A stretch of 64,000 nt of DNA from Ga0077555 sp963746315. Lineage in GTDB: Bacteria > Pseudomonadota > Alphaproteobacteria > Rhizobiales > Hyphomicrobiaceae. The notes beneath the pieces are model-generated. The model was not told the origin of the DNA. It ran no database searches and was given only the letters and a program-made list of their open reading frames with translations. The stretch is from positions 372,001-436,000 of the forward strand of contig CAVVAR010000012.1 of the NCBI GenBank assembly GCA_963746315.1, in the 5' to 3' direction. The number at the start of each line of letters is the position of its first letter. Position 1 is the first letter of the stretch. Made by a program: the position numbers and the translations under genes. Below, in pieces: positions 34,781 to 43,837 of the stretch.

Positions 34781-37465
34781 TCATGCAGCTCGAGCCTGGT
34801 TCAGAGTCTCCAATGCAACCAGCGTCGACGCCAGTGCTTCCCGCATCACGTCGCTGGCAACCTCAGCCGAGCCCGCCTCGATCGCCTCGCACAGGGCGCC
34901 CAGGCGGACAGCACCGATATTGCTGCACATCGACTTCAGCGCGTGGGCCGCCGCCGAGCGACCGTCCTTGTCTTCCGGATTCAAAGCCAGCAGCGCATCG
35001 AGCTGCCTCGGCGCATGCTCGGTATAGAGCGCAATCACCTTCGCAGCCAGATCATCGCCCGGCGCGCGGATCTCCTCGATTGATCGCAGAACGGCTTGGT
35101 CGATGACAGGGGGAGCTGCCACTTCGATCGCCGCCGGCGACGGCCCATCGAGAAGGCCGCCGGCTCTGGCCCCCAGGTGGCGACTGAGGCATTCCCGAAT
35201 GTCGGCAAGCGTGAATGGCTTTGTGATGCAATCGTTCATGCCGGCTTCGCGCCAGGCCTCGGAACCGCGGCCGAGCACGTGAGCCGTCAGGGCGACCACG
35301 GGCACTGGAGCGCAGCCAAACGCGGCCTCAAGCGCCCGGATCTGGCGGCAGGCTTCGAACCCATCCATCTCGGGCATGCTGCCGTCCATGAAGACAAGAT
35401 CGTATTGCCCGTCGCGCAGGGCGTCGATTGCAGCCGCACCTGTCGCGACGCTGGTGACGTCGACGTCCAGACGGCAGAGCGCTTCGGCCAGAACTTCGCG
35501 ATTGATAGGATTATCATCTGCTGCGAGCACCCGGACGCCGGAGAACGATATCCAGGGGCTATATGGCACAGCCGCCCACTGAGCCGAGATTGCCGACAAC
35601 GCTTTCTTGCCCGCCAGTGCGCGCTCGAGCAACGTCCGCGTCTCACGGCCGCCGATCGGCGCCTCGATGACGCCGTCAATCGCACCAGACCCGACGAGGC
35701 GATGGGCTGTGGTGTTGCCGATGCCCCCGACTGCGAGCACGATCGCGCCGGAACCCGCCGATCCGGCTGCGGCAACGCTGTGCCTCGACGGTGGGATGAT
35801 GATGACATCGACGCCTTCTGTGTCGTGCCCGTCCACGAGCGCAGCGTCGAGATCATGCGCCATGGCGACCAGTGCCTCTCGCACGGGCCCGTCGTCAATT
35901 TGCAGCTGGAGCCGCCGGCGAGGCACCGCGTTGCACTCGCCGGTTGCGGGCGGCTCGATGACCAGCGCCGGTATCGATACCTCGAATATCGTGCCCCGCC
36001 CGATCTCGCTTTCCACCTCAATACGGCCGCGCATGGCCGTCACGAGACGCCGGCAAATCGTCAATCCGATGCCGGTGCCGCCAAACCTGCGCGACGTCGA
36101 GCTCTCGGCCTGGGTAAAGGCATCGAACAGCGTGGCGATCTTCTCGGGCGGGATCCCGATCCCGGAATCGCGGACGCGAACCTCAAGGGTGGTCGATTGG
36201 CCTGCCGCTGCCTTCGGCCGAGATGCGAGCGTGATGAGGACGCCGCCCTGCTCGGTGAACTTCAAGGCGTTGTTGAGCAGGTTGGACAGGATCTGGCTGA
36301 GACGCAGGGGATCGCCGATCACCTGCGCGGGGACTTCCGGGGAGATGTGACAGGCAAGCTCGAGGCCCTTCGAGGCCGCGTGCTCCGAGAAGAGCTGTAG
36401 CACATCTTCGACGACGGCAGCCGGGCTCATTGGTATGTGCTCGAGCTCGAGATGGCCGGCCTCAATCTTCGTCAGATCGAGGATGTCGTTGATAAGAGCC
36501 AGCAACATCTTGCCCGACTTCACGATCACATCGCTATTGCGGCGCGCGCGGGGGGGGAGATCGTCGGCGGCCAAGAGTTCGGCCATCACCAGCAGACCGT
36601 TCATCGGCGTGCGGATCTCGTGCGACATGGTGGCAAGAAAATCGGACTTCGCCGCATTGGCGCACTCAGCCGCTTCCTTGGCGGCCGCAAGCTCGAGCGT
36701 GCGCAACTCGACCTCCTCGACGAGGCGATCGCGGTGCATCTTCAGGGCGGCGTCGCGAGCGCGCACTTCAGCCATCATGGCGTTGAACGAGTCGACCAGA
36801 CGTCCGGTCTCGTCATCGCTTGTGCGCGCAACCGGCTGGGAGAAGACTGCCTCGCGACGTATGGTGTCGGCCGCTTCGGTCAGCGTCAGGATCGGCCGAC
36901 TGATGGAGGCTTGTAGGCGGATCGTGATAAGGCCGGCGAAGGCGGCCGCGAGGGCGCCAGCGGCCATCGCATCGAGCAGGCTGCGGAACAGGGCGAGACG
37001 GAGTTCGGAAACGTCAGCGATGAGGGAAATCTGTCCGATCCGTCGGCCGCCATGCACCACGGGCATGGATACCAGATAGGTGCCGAGCTGCAGGGTCGTC
37101 AGCGGGCCGATGTCGCGGTTTGCCTCCAGCCCCTCCCGAACGCCACCGAGCACGATACCCTGTCCGAATTCGTGTAGTTTCCGGCCTTCGGCATCGACAA
37201 CGATGACGAAGTGAACCGAAGGGATGTCCGCGATCCCTTTGAGACCGTGCGCGATCCCGCGTCGATCTCCGGCCGCAACGGAGTTCGCGATGCTGCTTGC
37301 GAACGCCGCGGCGATGCCGAAGAGGGAATCCCGCTTGGCAGCGAACCGCCGCTCCGTCTCGCGCCATGCGGAGGCTGCAGCCGACAGCAAGCCGGCGACA
37401 AGCACCGCGGAAAGCACACTGGCCCACAGCTTCAGTCGGATCGATCTGGAAAAGTGACGAAGCAC
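34781..37465 (-). CDS. Hybrid sensor histidine kinase with receiver and HPt domains
   Basis: An 894-residue BarA/ArcB-type kinase. A transmembrane helix (about 11-34) and a second (about 163-185) flank a periplasmic sensor of ~130 residues. Next come HAMP (about 187-240) and a short coiled coil, then HisKA with SHEIRTPMNG (His282). The ATPase domain shows LNNALKFTEQGG, DSGIGIPPEK and FGGTGIGLTICRRL. A degenerate receiver-like region follows, then a true receiver (VLAADDNPINREVL, phospho-Asp in LVFMDGSMPEMDG, Lys in CITKPF), then an HPt domain (AAHALKSMCSNIGA). It would run a His-Asp-His-Asp relay to a separate response regulator; two receiver-only proteins are encoded just beyond its divergent neighbour. 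Confidence 0.93.
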   Translation of the reverse strand: MLRHFSRSIRLKLWASVLSAVLVAGLLSAAASAWRETERRFAAKRDSLFGIAAAFASSIANSVAAGDRRGIAHGLKGIADIPSVHFVIVVDAEGRKLHEFGQGIVLGGVREGLEANRDIGPLTTLQLGTYLVSMPVVHGGRRIGQISLIADVSELRLALFRSLLDAMAAGALAAAFAGLITIRLQASISRPILTLTEAADTIRREAVFSQPVARTSDDETGRLVDSFNAMMAEVRARDAALKMHRDRLVEEVELRTLELAAAKEAAECANAAKSDFLATMSHEIRTPMNGLLVMAELLAADDLPPRARRNSDVIVKSGKMLLALINDILDLTKIEAGHLELEHIPMSPAAVVEDVLQLFSEHAASKGLELACHISPEVPAQVIGDPLRLSQILSNLLNNALKFTEQGGVLITLASRPKAAAGQSTTLEVRVRDSGIGIPPEKIATLFDAFTQAESSTSRRFGGTGIGLTICRRLVTAMRGRIEVESEIGRGTIFEVSIPALVIEPPATGECNAVPRRRLQLQIDDGPVREALVAMAHDLDAALVDGHDTEGVDVIIIPPSRHSVAAAGSAGSGAIVLAVGGIGNTTAHRLVGSGAIDGVIEAPIGGRETRTLLERALAGKKALSAISAQWAAVPYSPWISFSGVRVLAADDNPINREVLAEALCRLDVDVTSVATGAAAIDALRDGQYDLVFMDGSMPEMDGFEACRQIRALEAAFGCAPVPVVALTAHVLGRGSEAWREAGMNDCITKPFTLADIRECLSRHLGARAGGLLDGPSPAAIEVAAPPVIDQAVLRSIEEIRAPGDDLAAKVIALYTEHAPRQLDALLALNPEDKDGRSAAAHALKSMCSNIGAVRLGALCEAIEAGSAEVASDVMREALASTLVALETLNQARAA

Positions 37466-37678
37466 GCGCTTTCAGGGCCTGACCGGTTGTGGCGTGGCGG
37501 ACTGCCAACGAGCAAGCCTAGTGTCACTAGGTAAAAACTCTCACTAAAACTGAAATGTCCATGATGACCAAGCCGAAGTCCGATAGTGTGGGAAATGCTA
37601 ATCGCCGCACCGTTCCGACACAGTGCACGACATTAATCTGATGCATAAACTTTGGATTAAACCTCTGTTTCGACTTCG
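37466..37678. promoter_or_regulatory. Divergent intergenic region between the kinase and TadG-like genes
   Basis: About 210 bp, relatively AT-rich, with a short tandem motif (tcactaggtaaaaact then ctcactaaaact) at about 37525-37550. It must hold both promoters. Confidence 0.4.
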
Positions 37679-39031
37679 ATGAAGAATCTCTTCGACTGTG
37701 AGAAAGTGGTCGTCAGAAGCTCCGGCACGGGTCGGCGCCACGACGACGAAGCTTACTTGGCCGCCATGAGATTGAAGTTTCTTCGATCAATCTGGAATTG
37801 CCGCGGCGGCAGCCTCGTCGTGCCGTTCGCGCTGTGCCTGCCCGTGCTCGTGATGATCTGCGGGGGGGCGATTGACTATTCCATGGTGGTCAATCAGCGC
37901 CTGAGGCTGCAGGCGGCGGTCGATGCGGCAGCCCTGGCCGGAGCACGCGAACTCGGACTTTCCGACGCGCGGCGCGAGAATATTGCTGCCTCCGTCGATG
38001 CGATGGTGCGCGCGGCAATGACCGGAAGTCCGGCCGCGCGGTCGACCAGTGGATCGCCGCTCGTGATGACCATGGTGCGCGACGAGCCGCTTGAGGTCGA
38101 AATCACTGCGCGCCAGACGACCACGCCAATCTTCGGAGACATGATCGGGATCGCGCCAGCGGCAATCGAGGTGAGAACGGTGGCGCGCATCGTCGGTCGG
38201 CCGAATATCTGCGTGCTAGGGCTCGACAAATCGGCCAGTGGCACCATCTCGCTCGAGAAGAACGCCCGGGTTACCGGTCAGAATTGCGCGATCTACTCCA
38301 ACTCGACGAGCGCCAATTCGATAAAATCCAAGAACAGCGCCGTTCTCTCCGCGTCCCTCATCTGCGCTGCCGGCGGAAGGGAGGGGACCCCCGGCAACTT
38401 CACGCCCGAGCCGCTGACGGATTGCCCGACCTTCGACGACCCCCTCGGCAGTCGCCCAGAACCAGCGATCGGGTCGTGTAGCGACTTGAATCCGAAGCTC
38501 GTCAGAAAATCGGCCTATCTGTCGCCCGGAACGTACTGCGGCGGATTGAAAATTGAAGCCGGTGCCACGGTCGACCTCGATCCGGGCATCTACATTATCA
38601 AGGATGGCCCGCTCGAGGTATCCGATGGGGCCAGCCTGATCGGCAAAGGCGTCGGCTTTTTCCTGACCGGCGCCAATGCAACGCTGAATTTCAGGGGTTC
38701 CTCGAGCATCGATCTCTCGGCTCCCCAGTCGGGCGCGATGGCCGGCCTTCTGGTGTTCGAGGGGCGCACCCAGCCGACGACTGGCGTGCACGAGATCCGG
38801 AGCGACAACGCCGGCAATCTGCTCGGCACCATCTATCTGTCGCGCGGGCGCCTGCATGTCGACGCGAACAGCCCGATCGCAGACAAATCGGCCTACACCG
38901 CCATCGTTGCCCGGATGCTCACGCTCTACGGCGGTCCCCACCTCGTCCTCAATTCGAACTACGAGCAGACGGACGTACCTGTTCCTAAAGGCATCCGTGG
39001 CGCGGCGCAGCCGGCATCCATCGTCAGGTAA
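37679..39031 (+). CDS. TadG-like Flp-pilus assembly protein
   Basis: Up to 450 residues. The TadE/G membrane segment (GGSLVVPFALCLPVLVMICGGAIDYSMVVNQRLRLQAAVDAAALAGA) is typical: a transmembrane helix followed by the QAAxDAAALAGA motif. The rest is periplasmic, with a beta-rich C-terminal region (GTYCGGLKIEAGATVDLDPG, then GVGFFLTGANATLNFRG) resembling a right-handed helix of short repeats. ATG 37679 and ATG 37766 are both possible starts and neither has a clear ribosome binding site. The later one gives a shorter leader before the membrane helix. No other tad genes are nearby, so its pilus context is missing. Confidence 0.78.
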   Translation: MKNLFDCEKVVVRSSGTGRRHDDEAYLAAMRLKFLRSIWNCRGGSLVVPFALCLPVLVMICGGAIDYSMVVNQRLRLQAAVDAAALAGARELGLSDARRENIAASVDAMVRAAMTGSPAARSTSGSPLVMTMVRDEPLEVEITARQTTTPIFGDMIGIAPAAIEVRTVARIVGRPNICVLGLDKSASGTISLEKNARVTGQNCAIYSNSTSANSIKSKNSAVLSASLICAAGGREGTPGNFTPEPLTDCPTFDDPLGSRPEPAIGSCSDLNPKLVRKSAYLSPGTYCGGLKIEAGATVDLDPGIYIIKDGPLEVSDGASLIGKGVGFFLTGANATLNFRGSSSIDLSAPQSGAMAGLLVFEGRTQPTTGVHEIRSDNAGNLLGTIYLSRGRLHVDANSPIADKSAYTAIVARMLTLYGGPHLVLNSNYEQTDVPVPKGIRGAAQPASIVR

Positions 39032-39036
39032 AAGCC

Positions 39037-39549
39037 ATGCATTGCACCGAGCCACTTCTTTCGAAAACCAAGCCGCGCATTCTTGTCGTCGATGACGATC
39101 CCATATTCCTCGCCTTGGCCAGATCAGGTCTGGCGGCCTCGGGCTTTGACAGCATAGCCGTCGGAGACGGCGTCGAAGCGCTGGAGGCCCTCGATGCGAT
39201 GCGCTTCGACGGCGCCCTCATCGACCTCGCCATGCCCCGGATCGATGGCTTCCGTCTGCTTGGTCTCGTGAGAGGGGCGGAGCGCCTCCGGCGGCTCGCA
39301 ATCATTGTCGTCACCGGGCGGGGTGATATGGAGGCCGTGGCGCATGCGATGGTCCTCGGTGCCGACGGCTATGAGCGCAAGCCCGTAAGTTGGCAAGGTC
39401 TCATCGAAAAACTGCAACATTCGATCGAGAGCAAGAACTCCGATGCGAGGTTCCGAGGCGCCGCGATTGCGCCTGAAGCCCTCACAGGACGGACCCTCGT
39501 CCCATCGAAATGGGGCCGGCAGACCATTTTGAGAACCCACCGACATTAA
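39037..39549 (+). CDS. Receiver-domain response regulator without output domain
   Basis: A 170-residue protein with one receiver: acidic pocket LVVDDDPIF, phospho-acceptor Asp63 in ALIDLAMPRIDGF, Thr in IIVVTGRGD and the conserved Lys in GYERKPVSW. The last ~40 residues show no domain. It begins 5 bp after the TadG-like stop, so the two are surely cotranscribed. It is a candidate partner for the HPt domain of the hybrid kinase encoded divergently. Confidence 0.87.
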   Translation: MHCTEPLLSKTKPRILVVDDDPIFLALARSGLAASGFDSIAVGDGVEALEALDAMRFDGALIDLAMPRIDGFRLLGLVRGAERLRRLAIIVVTGRGDMEAVAHAMVLGADGYERKPVSWQGLIEKLQHSIESKNSDARFRGAAIAPEALTGRTLVPSKWGRQTILRTHRH

Positions 39550-39583
39550 GGGTTCGTTCTATCGGTTCGACTAGAATCAAGGA

Positions 39584-40009
39584 ATGTTAAAGCTGGGTCT
39601 CGATAATCTCCGCCAGCGCATTGCGCTGATTGTCGATGATGATCCCATCATCCAGATGGTGGTCGGTCAGTATCTGCGCTCGCACCACGGCTTCGACATT
39701 CTGGTTGCCGGCAACGGCCGGGAAGCCGGTCGGCTGGTTGAGAGCGCCGACGGCGGCATTGCACTGGTGGTGTGCGATGTCCACATGCCCGACTACGACG
39801 GAATTGAGTTTATCGGCTATCTGCATGCGCGAGGCTCCAAGTATCCGGTGGTGTTCGTCACTGGAGCACACCCCGCGATCGTGAATGCGACGTTGTTTCT
39901 TGCCAAGGCGAAGGGCCTCCCGGTGCTGGGCCTGCTCAAGAAGCCTATCGATCTGGTCAAGCTGTCAAGTCTGGTTGCTTTACTCGATGAAATGCAGAGC
40001 CTCACGTGA
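39584..40009 (+). CDS. Second single-domain response regulator
   Basis: A 141-residue receiver: IALIVDDDPIIQMV, phospho-acceptor Asp65 in VVCDVHMPDYDGIEF, VVFVTGAHPA and the Lys in GLLKKPIDL. No output domain. It lies 34 bp after the first receiver gene and completes the TadG, receiver, receiver operon. It may act in a phosphorelay like Spo0F or as an inhibitor of the kinase. Confidence 0.87.
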   Translation: MLKLGLDNLRQRIALIVDDDPIIQMVVGQYLRSHHGFDILVAGNGREAGRLVESADGGIALVVCDVHMPDYDGIEFIGYLHARGSKYPVVFVTGAHPAIVNATLFLAKAKGLPVLGLLKKPIDLVKLSSLVALLDEMQSLT

Positions 40010-40015
40010 CGGCGC

Positions 40016-40102
40016 GGGCATTCGAAGCTCGAAAGCACAGTGCGCTCCCTTGGTATCGAGGTCGACGACGCTATCGAGAACGCCGAGAAGATCAACATCT
40101 GA
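40016..40102 (+). pseudogene. C-terminal scar of a rhizobial-type tyrosine integrase
   Basis: The frame reads GHSKLESTVRSLGIEVDD and continues AIENAEKINI to a stop at 40100-40102. This is the very end of an IntA-like phage integrase, including the region just before and after the catalytic Tyr position in related proteins, where the Tyr-bearing VRYLG is VRSLG here. Nothing of the rest is present. It directly follows the second receiver gene. Confidence 0.65.
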
Positions 40103-40252
40103 TCCTCTGACGCGATACCCCTTAGACCGGACACGCTCGGCGGCGCTTTTTGCGTCGCCAATTCCAGTGATGCCAATGGCCGCTTTTGGGATCCGCAACT
40201 TTTTGCGCTCCAACACTTGGTGCGTTGCATGAGTCTGCAGGTGGCCCAGGGC

Positions 40253-40378
40253 CGAAATCGGTCCGACGGTAGGTTTCGATGCCATCGCGTCTCCGTTCGC
40301 GCAATGTGCCGTGATCGGCAGGTCTCGAGTGGTCAGCGTGAGCGTCGCGGGCATGCGGCGACGCGGGCACGTGACCCA
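40253..40378 (+). repeat. Dispersed repeat family 2, copy 1
   Basis: It aligns with 42179-42302 in the same orientation over ~125 bp at roughly 70% identity. Shared blocks include ccatcgcgtc, gatcggcaggt, cgagtggtcag and gcgggcac. It lies downstream of the integrase scar. Confidence 0.6.
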
Positions 40379-40503
40379 ATTCTGAAGTGGCGGAGACGGA
40401 GCTGGCGCAATCGACCAACGCCCGGTTGCCACTAATAGCTGACATGATGCCGAACCAAAGGCGAAGCAGAACAGCTTCTCGCAGAACGTAAAATGACGCT
40501 GGT

Positions 40504-41187
40504 TCACTTGAGCAGCGCCGCGATACCCGCTGCGAAAAGCAGTCCGAGTGACGCTCGGCGATAATTCTGCTGAGGGACAATCTTGAAAAGTTGACTACCA
40601 CCCCAGACGCCAACCAAATAGGGAAATCCCAAGGCAAGTCCCAAAATGATTGTTTCCCACGTTGCCGCGCCGCTAATGACAAGTGACAGAAGGGTTGTCG
40701 AAAGCATTCCGGCAACTGTTGCCACTATGCTAGCCCGCTGCTGATGGGGTTCTGCAGATGCGCTCATCAAGTAAATGACAGCGATGGGGCCTCCTTGTCC
40801 CGTGGCCCCATTAATGACCCCACCAAGTGCGCCGAAGACGCCGCTAACTCCCGCGCCACGTCTTCCTTTGTATGTCCAGCCGAGCGACAAAACACAGGCG
40901 GACGCCAACGTGCTTATACCCACTATCCGACGAAGCAAGGCAGCATCGCAATTGACCAGCAAGAGCGCGCCCAACGGAAGGGCCATCACCGTTCCAATTA
41001 GGAATGGCAAGCATTCGGCCCAAACGGCGTTCCGTGCGGCCTGTCGGACCACCGAAAGCTGCCCAAAGAAGGCAGTAACGATCGTGACCGAGACTGCTTC
41101 AGTAGGTCGGAGGAACAGGCTGAGAATTGGAACCATCAGCAGAGCGCCGCCGAAACCTGAGTAGCCATGCACAAGGCCCGCAAGCAC
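40504..41187 (-). CDS. TauE/SafE-family sulfite/organosulfonate exporter
   Basis: A 227-residue polytopic membrane protein starting at a GTG (41187). An in-frame stop lies nine codons upstream, so the start cannot be far off, although the first helix is short. It has the family repeat with GYSGFGGALLMVPILS in the first half and GALGGVINGATGQGGPIAVIYLMSA in the second, and about eight hydrophobic segments. The family exports sulfite, sulfonates or related anions. The molybdoenzyme of sulfite-oxidase type is 9 kb away, so any link is only thematic. Confidence 0.8.
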   Translation of the reverse strand: MLAGLVHGYSGFGGALLMVPILSLFLRPTEAVSVTIVTAFFGQLSVVRQAARNAVWAECLPFLIGTVMALPLGALLLVNCDAALLRRIVGISTLASACVLSLGWTYKGRRGAGVSGVFGALGGVINGATGQGGPIAVIYLMSASAEPHQQRASIVATVAGMLSTTLLSLVISGAATWETIILGLALGFPYLVGVWGGSQLFKIVPQQNYRRASLGLLFAAGIAALLK

Positions 41188-41296
41188 TGCTGTTGCGATC
41201 GACCGGGGAGGCTACTGTGGGGTCAAGAAGGTTCATGAACAGCGCCGATCGTATCGCGAGAACAAAGCACGGGACAGCCTACCGGCCTCTTGCGCG

Positions 41297-42073
41297 TCAT
41301 AGTCGTTTGTCCCGCAATCGCGCGGGATGCTTGGCACGAAGAGAAGTCGCACGTTCGCGAGCCTGACCAAGAAAATCCTCCAATCCTGAATGAAATTGCG
41401 CGCGATAGGCAGCGCTCCGCTCATCTGTCGCGATATCAAGTTCGCCCGCTTCAATGCCATCAAGAGCGCGGGTGACGACCGCCTCAGCAGAAACCTTGGG
41501 AGCATCTAGGTTGGCCACAAGCTCGGTATCTACCAGTCCTGCGTAGACGCCGACTAAGTCGATACCGAGCTTGTGAAAGTCCCATCGCATCGAATGGGTA
41601 AGAGACATCGCCGCTGCTTTGGTTGCAGAGTACGTTCCGAATTGGGGAGCGGGTACGAGGCTCGATCCAGACAACATATTGACGATCACTCCGCCACCGT
41701 TGCCTCCGATGATTGGCGCGAAGGCCAAACACATCCGGGCGAGGCCGAAGACGTTGACCTCCATTTCTCCTCGCAGCGATGCGAGATCCCCAGCCTCTCC
41801 AAGGCTCAATTGATCGAGGCGGCCTGCATTGTTGACGAGTAGCGTGACATCTTTTGCTAGGTTCGCGGCTGCGGAGACCGACAGATCATCGGTAACGTCA
41901 ATTGTGATCGGAACTACGCGGTCTGGGTGCTGATTGACGGTGGCTGCAAGGCTCTCGACATCCCTCGCTGCGGTATAGACTTTCGCGCCGCGCGCTAACA
42001 GCTCTCGAACAAATACTGCACCAAGTCCACGGTTCGCGCCGGTGACGAGCGCGACTGATCCGTCCAGTTTCAT
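41297..42073 (-). CDS. Short-chain dehydrogenase/reductase, second copy
   Basis: A 258-residue SDR from ATG 42073. The cofactor motif is TGANRGLGAVF, with AARDV after the second strand (NADP preference likely). The NNAGR, NMLSGSSLV catalytic Ser and YSATKAAA catalytic Tyr/Lys elements are all present. It is not close to the SDR at 31559-32329. The exporter gene lies just downstream on the same strand, 110 bp away. Substrate unknown. Confidence 0.85.
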   Translation of the reverse strand: MKLDGSVALVTGANRGLGAVFVRELLARGAKVYTAARDVESLAATVNQHPDRVVPITIDVTDDLSVSAAANLAKDVTLLVNNAGRLDQLSLGEAGDLASLRGEMEVNVFGLARMCLAFAPIIGGNGGGVIVNMLSGSSLVPAPQFGTYSATKAAAMSLTHSMRWDFHKLGIDLVGVYAGLVDTELVANLDAPKVSAEAVVTRALDGIEAGELDIATDERSAAYRAQFHSGLEDFLGQARERATSLRAKHPARLRDKRL

Positions 42074-42178
42074 GATTTGGCCAATCAAAGGGATGCGGGG
42101 ACGTTGTCATATCATAAGCGGTCGTCTGACGTCATGAACTACGACAAAGGCGTCATGTCTCTTCCTGGCCCGAGGGGA

Positions 42179-42302
42179 GAATCGGCACCGACGGTCGGTA
42201 CCGATCCCATCGCGTCAGCGTTCGCCATCCGTGCCACGATCGGCAGGTTCCGAGTGGTCAGTGTGAGAAATGCACCCATGCGTTCAAGCGGGCACCTGAC
42301 CC
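42179..42302 (+). repeat. Dispersed repeat family 2, copy 2
   Basis: See the copy at 40253-40378. Here it is followed after 24 bp by the end of an IS5-family element. Confidence 0.6.
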
Positions 42303-42326
42303 CTCTCTGCCATCGCGTACCTTTAA

Positions 42327-43613
42327 GGGCGCCTCGAACAATTGCGCATTTTGCAGCCTCTGCCGCCGTCTGTCGGTTGAGCCGCGCCGGTTTGAAGCCC
42401 GTTGCGGGCTTTTTCACACCCGCATGACGCGCGGCGGGCGCAGTTTCGCGACGCAAGACAAACTCCACCTGACGCAACCAGCTCACGCGGACGCAATCGC
42501 CATCCGCTCGAGCTGCCCCAACCGGCGCATGTTGTAGCCGAGGTTCATCATGCCGATCTTGAACCGGGCCCGCGCCGCTCCGATGGTGCGCACGATCTTG
42601 GCGCCCATCGAGTTCGTCTGGTGTCCGAATATGTGCTCGACGCGGGCGCGCACCTCCGAGCGCGCCGTATTCGTGGCCTTTTCTTTCTCCGAAAGCGGGC
42701 GACCGCGCACGCCTTTCAGATGCACGCGGCTCTTGAGGCCCTTCGCTTGCAACTTCGCCTCGATCTCGGCCGAGCGATAGGCGCTGTCGGCCCAAACCGT
42801 CCGGCCGGTGTTGCCCGCATCGAGAATGTCGTCGAGTTTCTGGCTGTCGTGCACGCTCGCGTCCGTCGTGTCCCACTTGCGGATCAGCTTGTGCGTCCGG
42901 TCGATGCCGACGTGGTTCTTGTAGCCGTAGTAGCTGCGGCCATGCTTCTTGGTCCAGCGCGCGTCCTTGTCTTTCTGCTGGTTTTTCGCGGGCTTCTTCT
43001 CCCAGTCCGCGGGCGTCTTGCCGGCCTTGACCGTCTCGTTCTCCTCGCGCGTGTTGCGTTGCTTCGGCACGCTCACGATCGTCGCGTCGATGATCTGGCC
43101 GCCGCGCGCGATGAAGCCCTTGCCCGCCAGATGCTGGTCGAAAAGCTCAAACAGCGTGTCGATCAGCTTGGCCTCGACGAGGGCCTCCCGAAACAGCCAG
43201 ATCGTCGTCGCGTCAGGCACCGGGTCATGCAAGCCGAGATCGAGAAAGCGCATGAACGACAGGCGGTCGCGGACCTGGATCTCGAGTTGCTCGTCGGAGA
43301 GATTGTAGAGCGCGGCCAGCACGATCATCTTGAACTTCAGGATCGTGTCGTAGCCCGGACGACCGGCGTTGCTCTTCTTCTTCTCAGGCTTGGTCTCTGT
43401 CACGACCTCGATCGGTGCGCGGAACTGCTCCCACGGCATGCTGGCGTCGATCGTCTCCAGGGGATCGCCCTTGGCCGAGATCGCCTCCAGCCGCCGGTTC
43501 ACGTCGAAGAGGCCGGGTTGTCCCATCGCGAGCCCTCCGCGAGCACGTCTGTAATGAGGGCGGAGACAATCTGATTTGCCCACAGATGAAAAGCGGAATT
43601 ATTCGAGGTGCCC
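42327..43613. mobile_element. IS5-family insertion sequence, second element
   Basis: Ends gggcgcctcgaacaatt (42327-42343) and aattattcgaggtgccc (43597-43613) are inverted with a few mismatches. They are flanked by TTAA at 42323-42326 and 43614-43617, fitting the 4-bp YTAR targets of the family. The 1287-bp element carries one intact gene. Confidence 0.82.
42483..43526 (-). CDS. IS5-family transposase
   Basis: Intact 347-residue transposase from ATG 43526 (ggaggg upstream). DUF772 domain: GRPGYDTILKFKMIVLAALY and LSDEQLEIQVRDRLSF. DDE core: GGQIIDATIVSVPKQRN (first Asp), GRTVWADSAYRSAEIE (second Asp), ARVEHIFGHQTN (Glu). A lysine-rich KKHGRSYYGYKNH segment lies between. It is from a different IS5 subgroup than the element at 4444-5829. 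Confidence 0.92.
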   Translation of the reverse strand: MGQPGLFDVNRRLEAISAKGDPLETIDASMPWEQFRAPIEVVTETKPEKKKSNAGRPGYDTILKFKMIVLAALYNLSDEQLEIQVRDRLSFMRFLDLGLHDPVPDATTIWLFREALVEAKLIDTLFELFDQHLAGKGFIARGGQIIDATIVSVPKQRNTREENETVKAGKTPADWEKKPAKNQQKDKDARWTKKHGRSYYGYKNHVGIDRTHKLIRKWDTTDASVHDSQKLDDILDAGNTGRTVWADSAYRSAEIEAKLQAKGLKSRVHLKGVRGRPLSEKEKATNTARSEVRARVEHIFGHQTNSMGAKIVRTIGAARARFKIGMMNLGYNMRRLGQLERMAIASA

Positions 43614-43837
43614 TTAAGCCTTTGCTCCAAACCAGACCCACGAAACGGACGTTCGGTGAATGATGTCGACCGAATGGTCGCCGACAAGGCTGCACCGGGC
43701 GATCGGGACGGAAAGTTCATAGAATTCAAGGAAGCGTTCATCACGAGGAACGTGGCTTACGCAAGTGCGACAGATTGCGTTTGAGCGCGGATCCGCCGAT
43801 GGCGCTGAACTGCTGCATGTGTAGCAGCCTTGTCGGT

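Noticed and set aside
34719..36400. Plus-strand frames opposite the hybrid kinase
   Set aside because: No recognisable domain. The kinase on the minus strand has every motif of its family.
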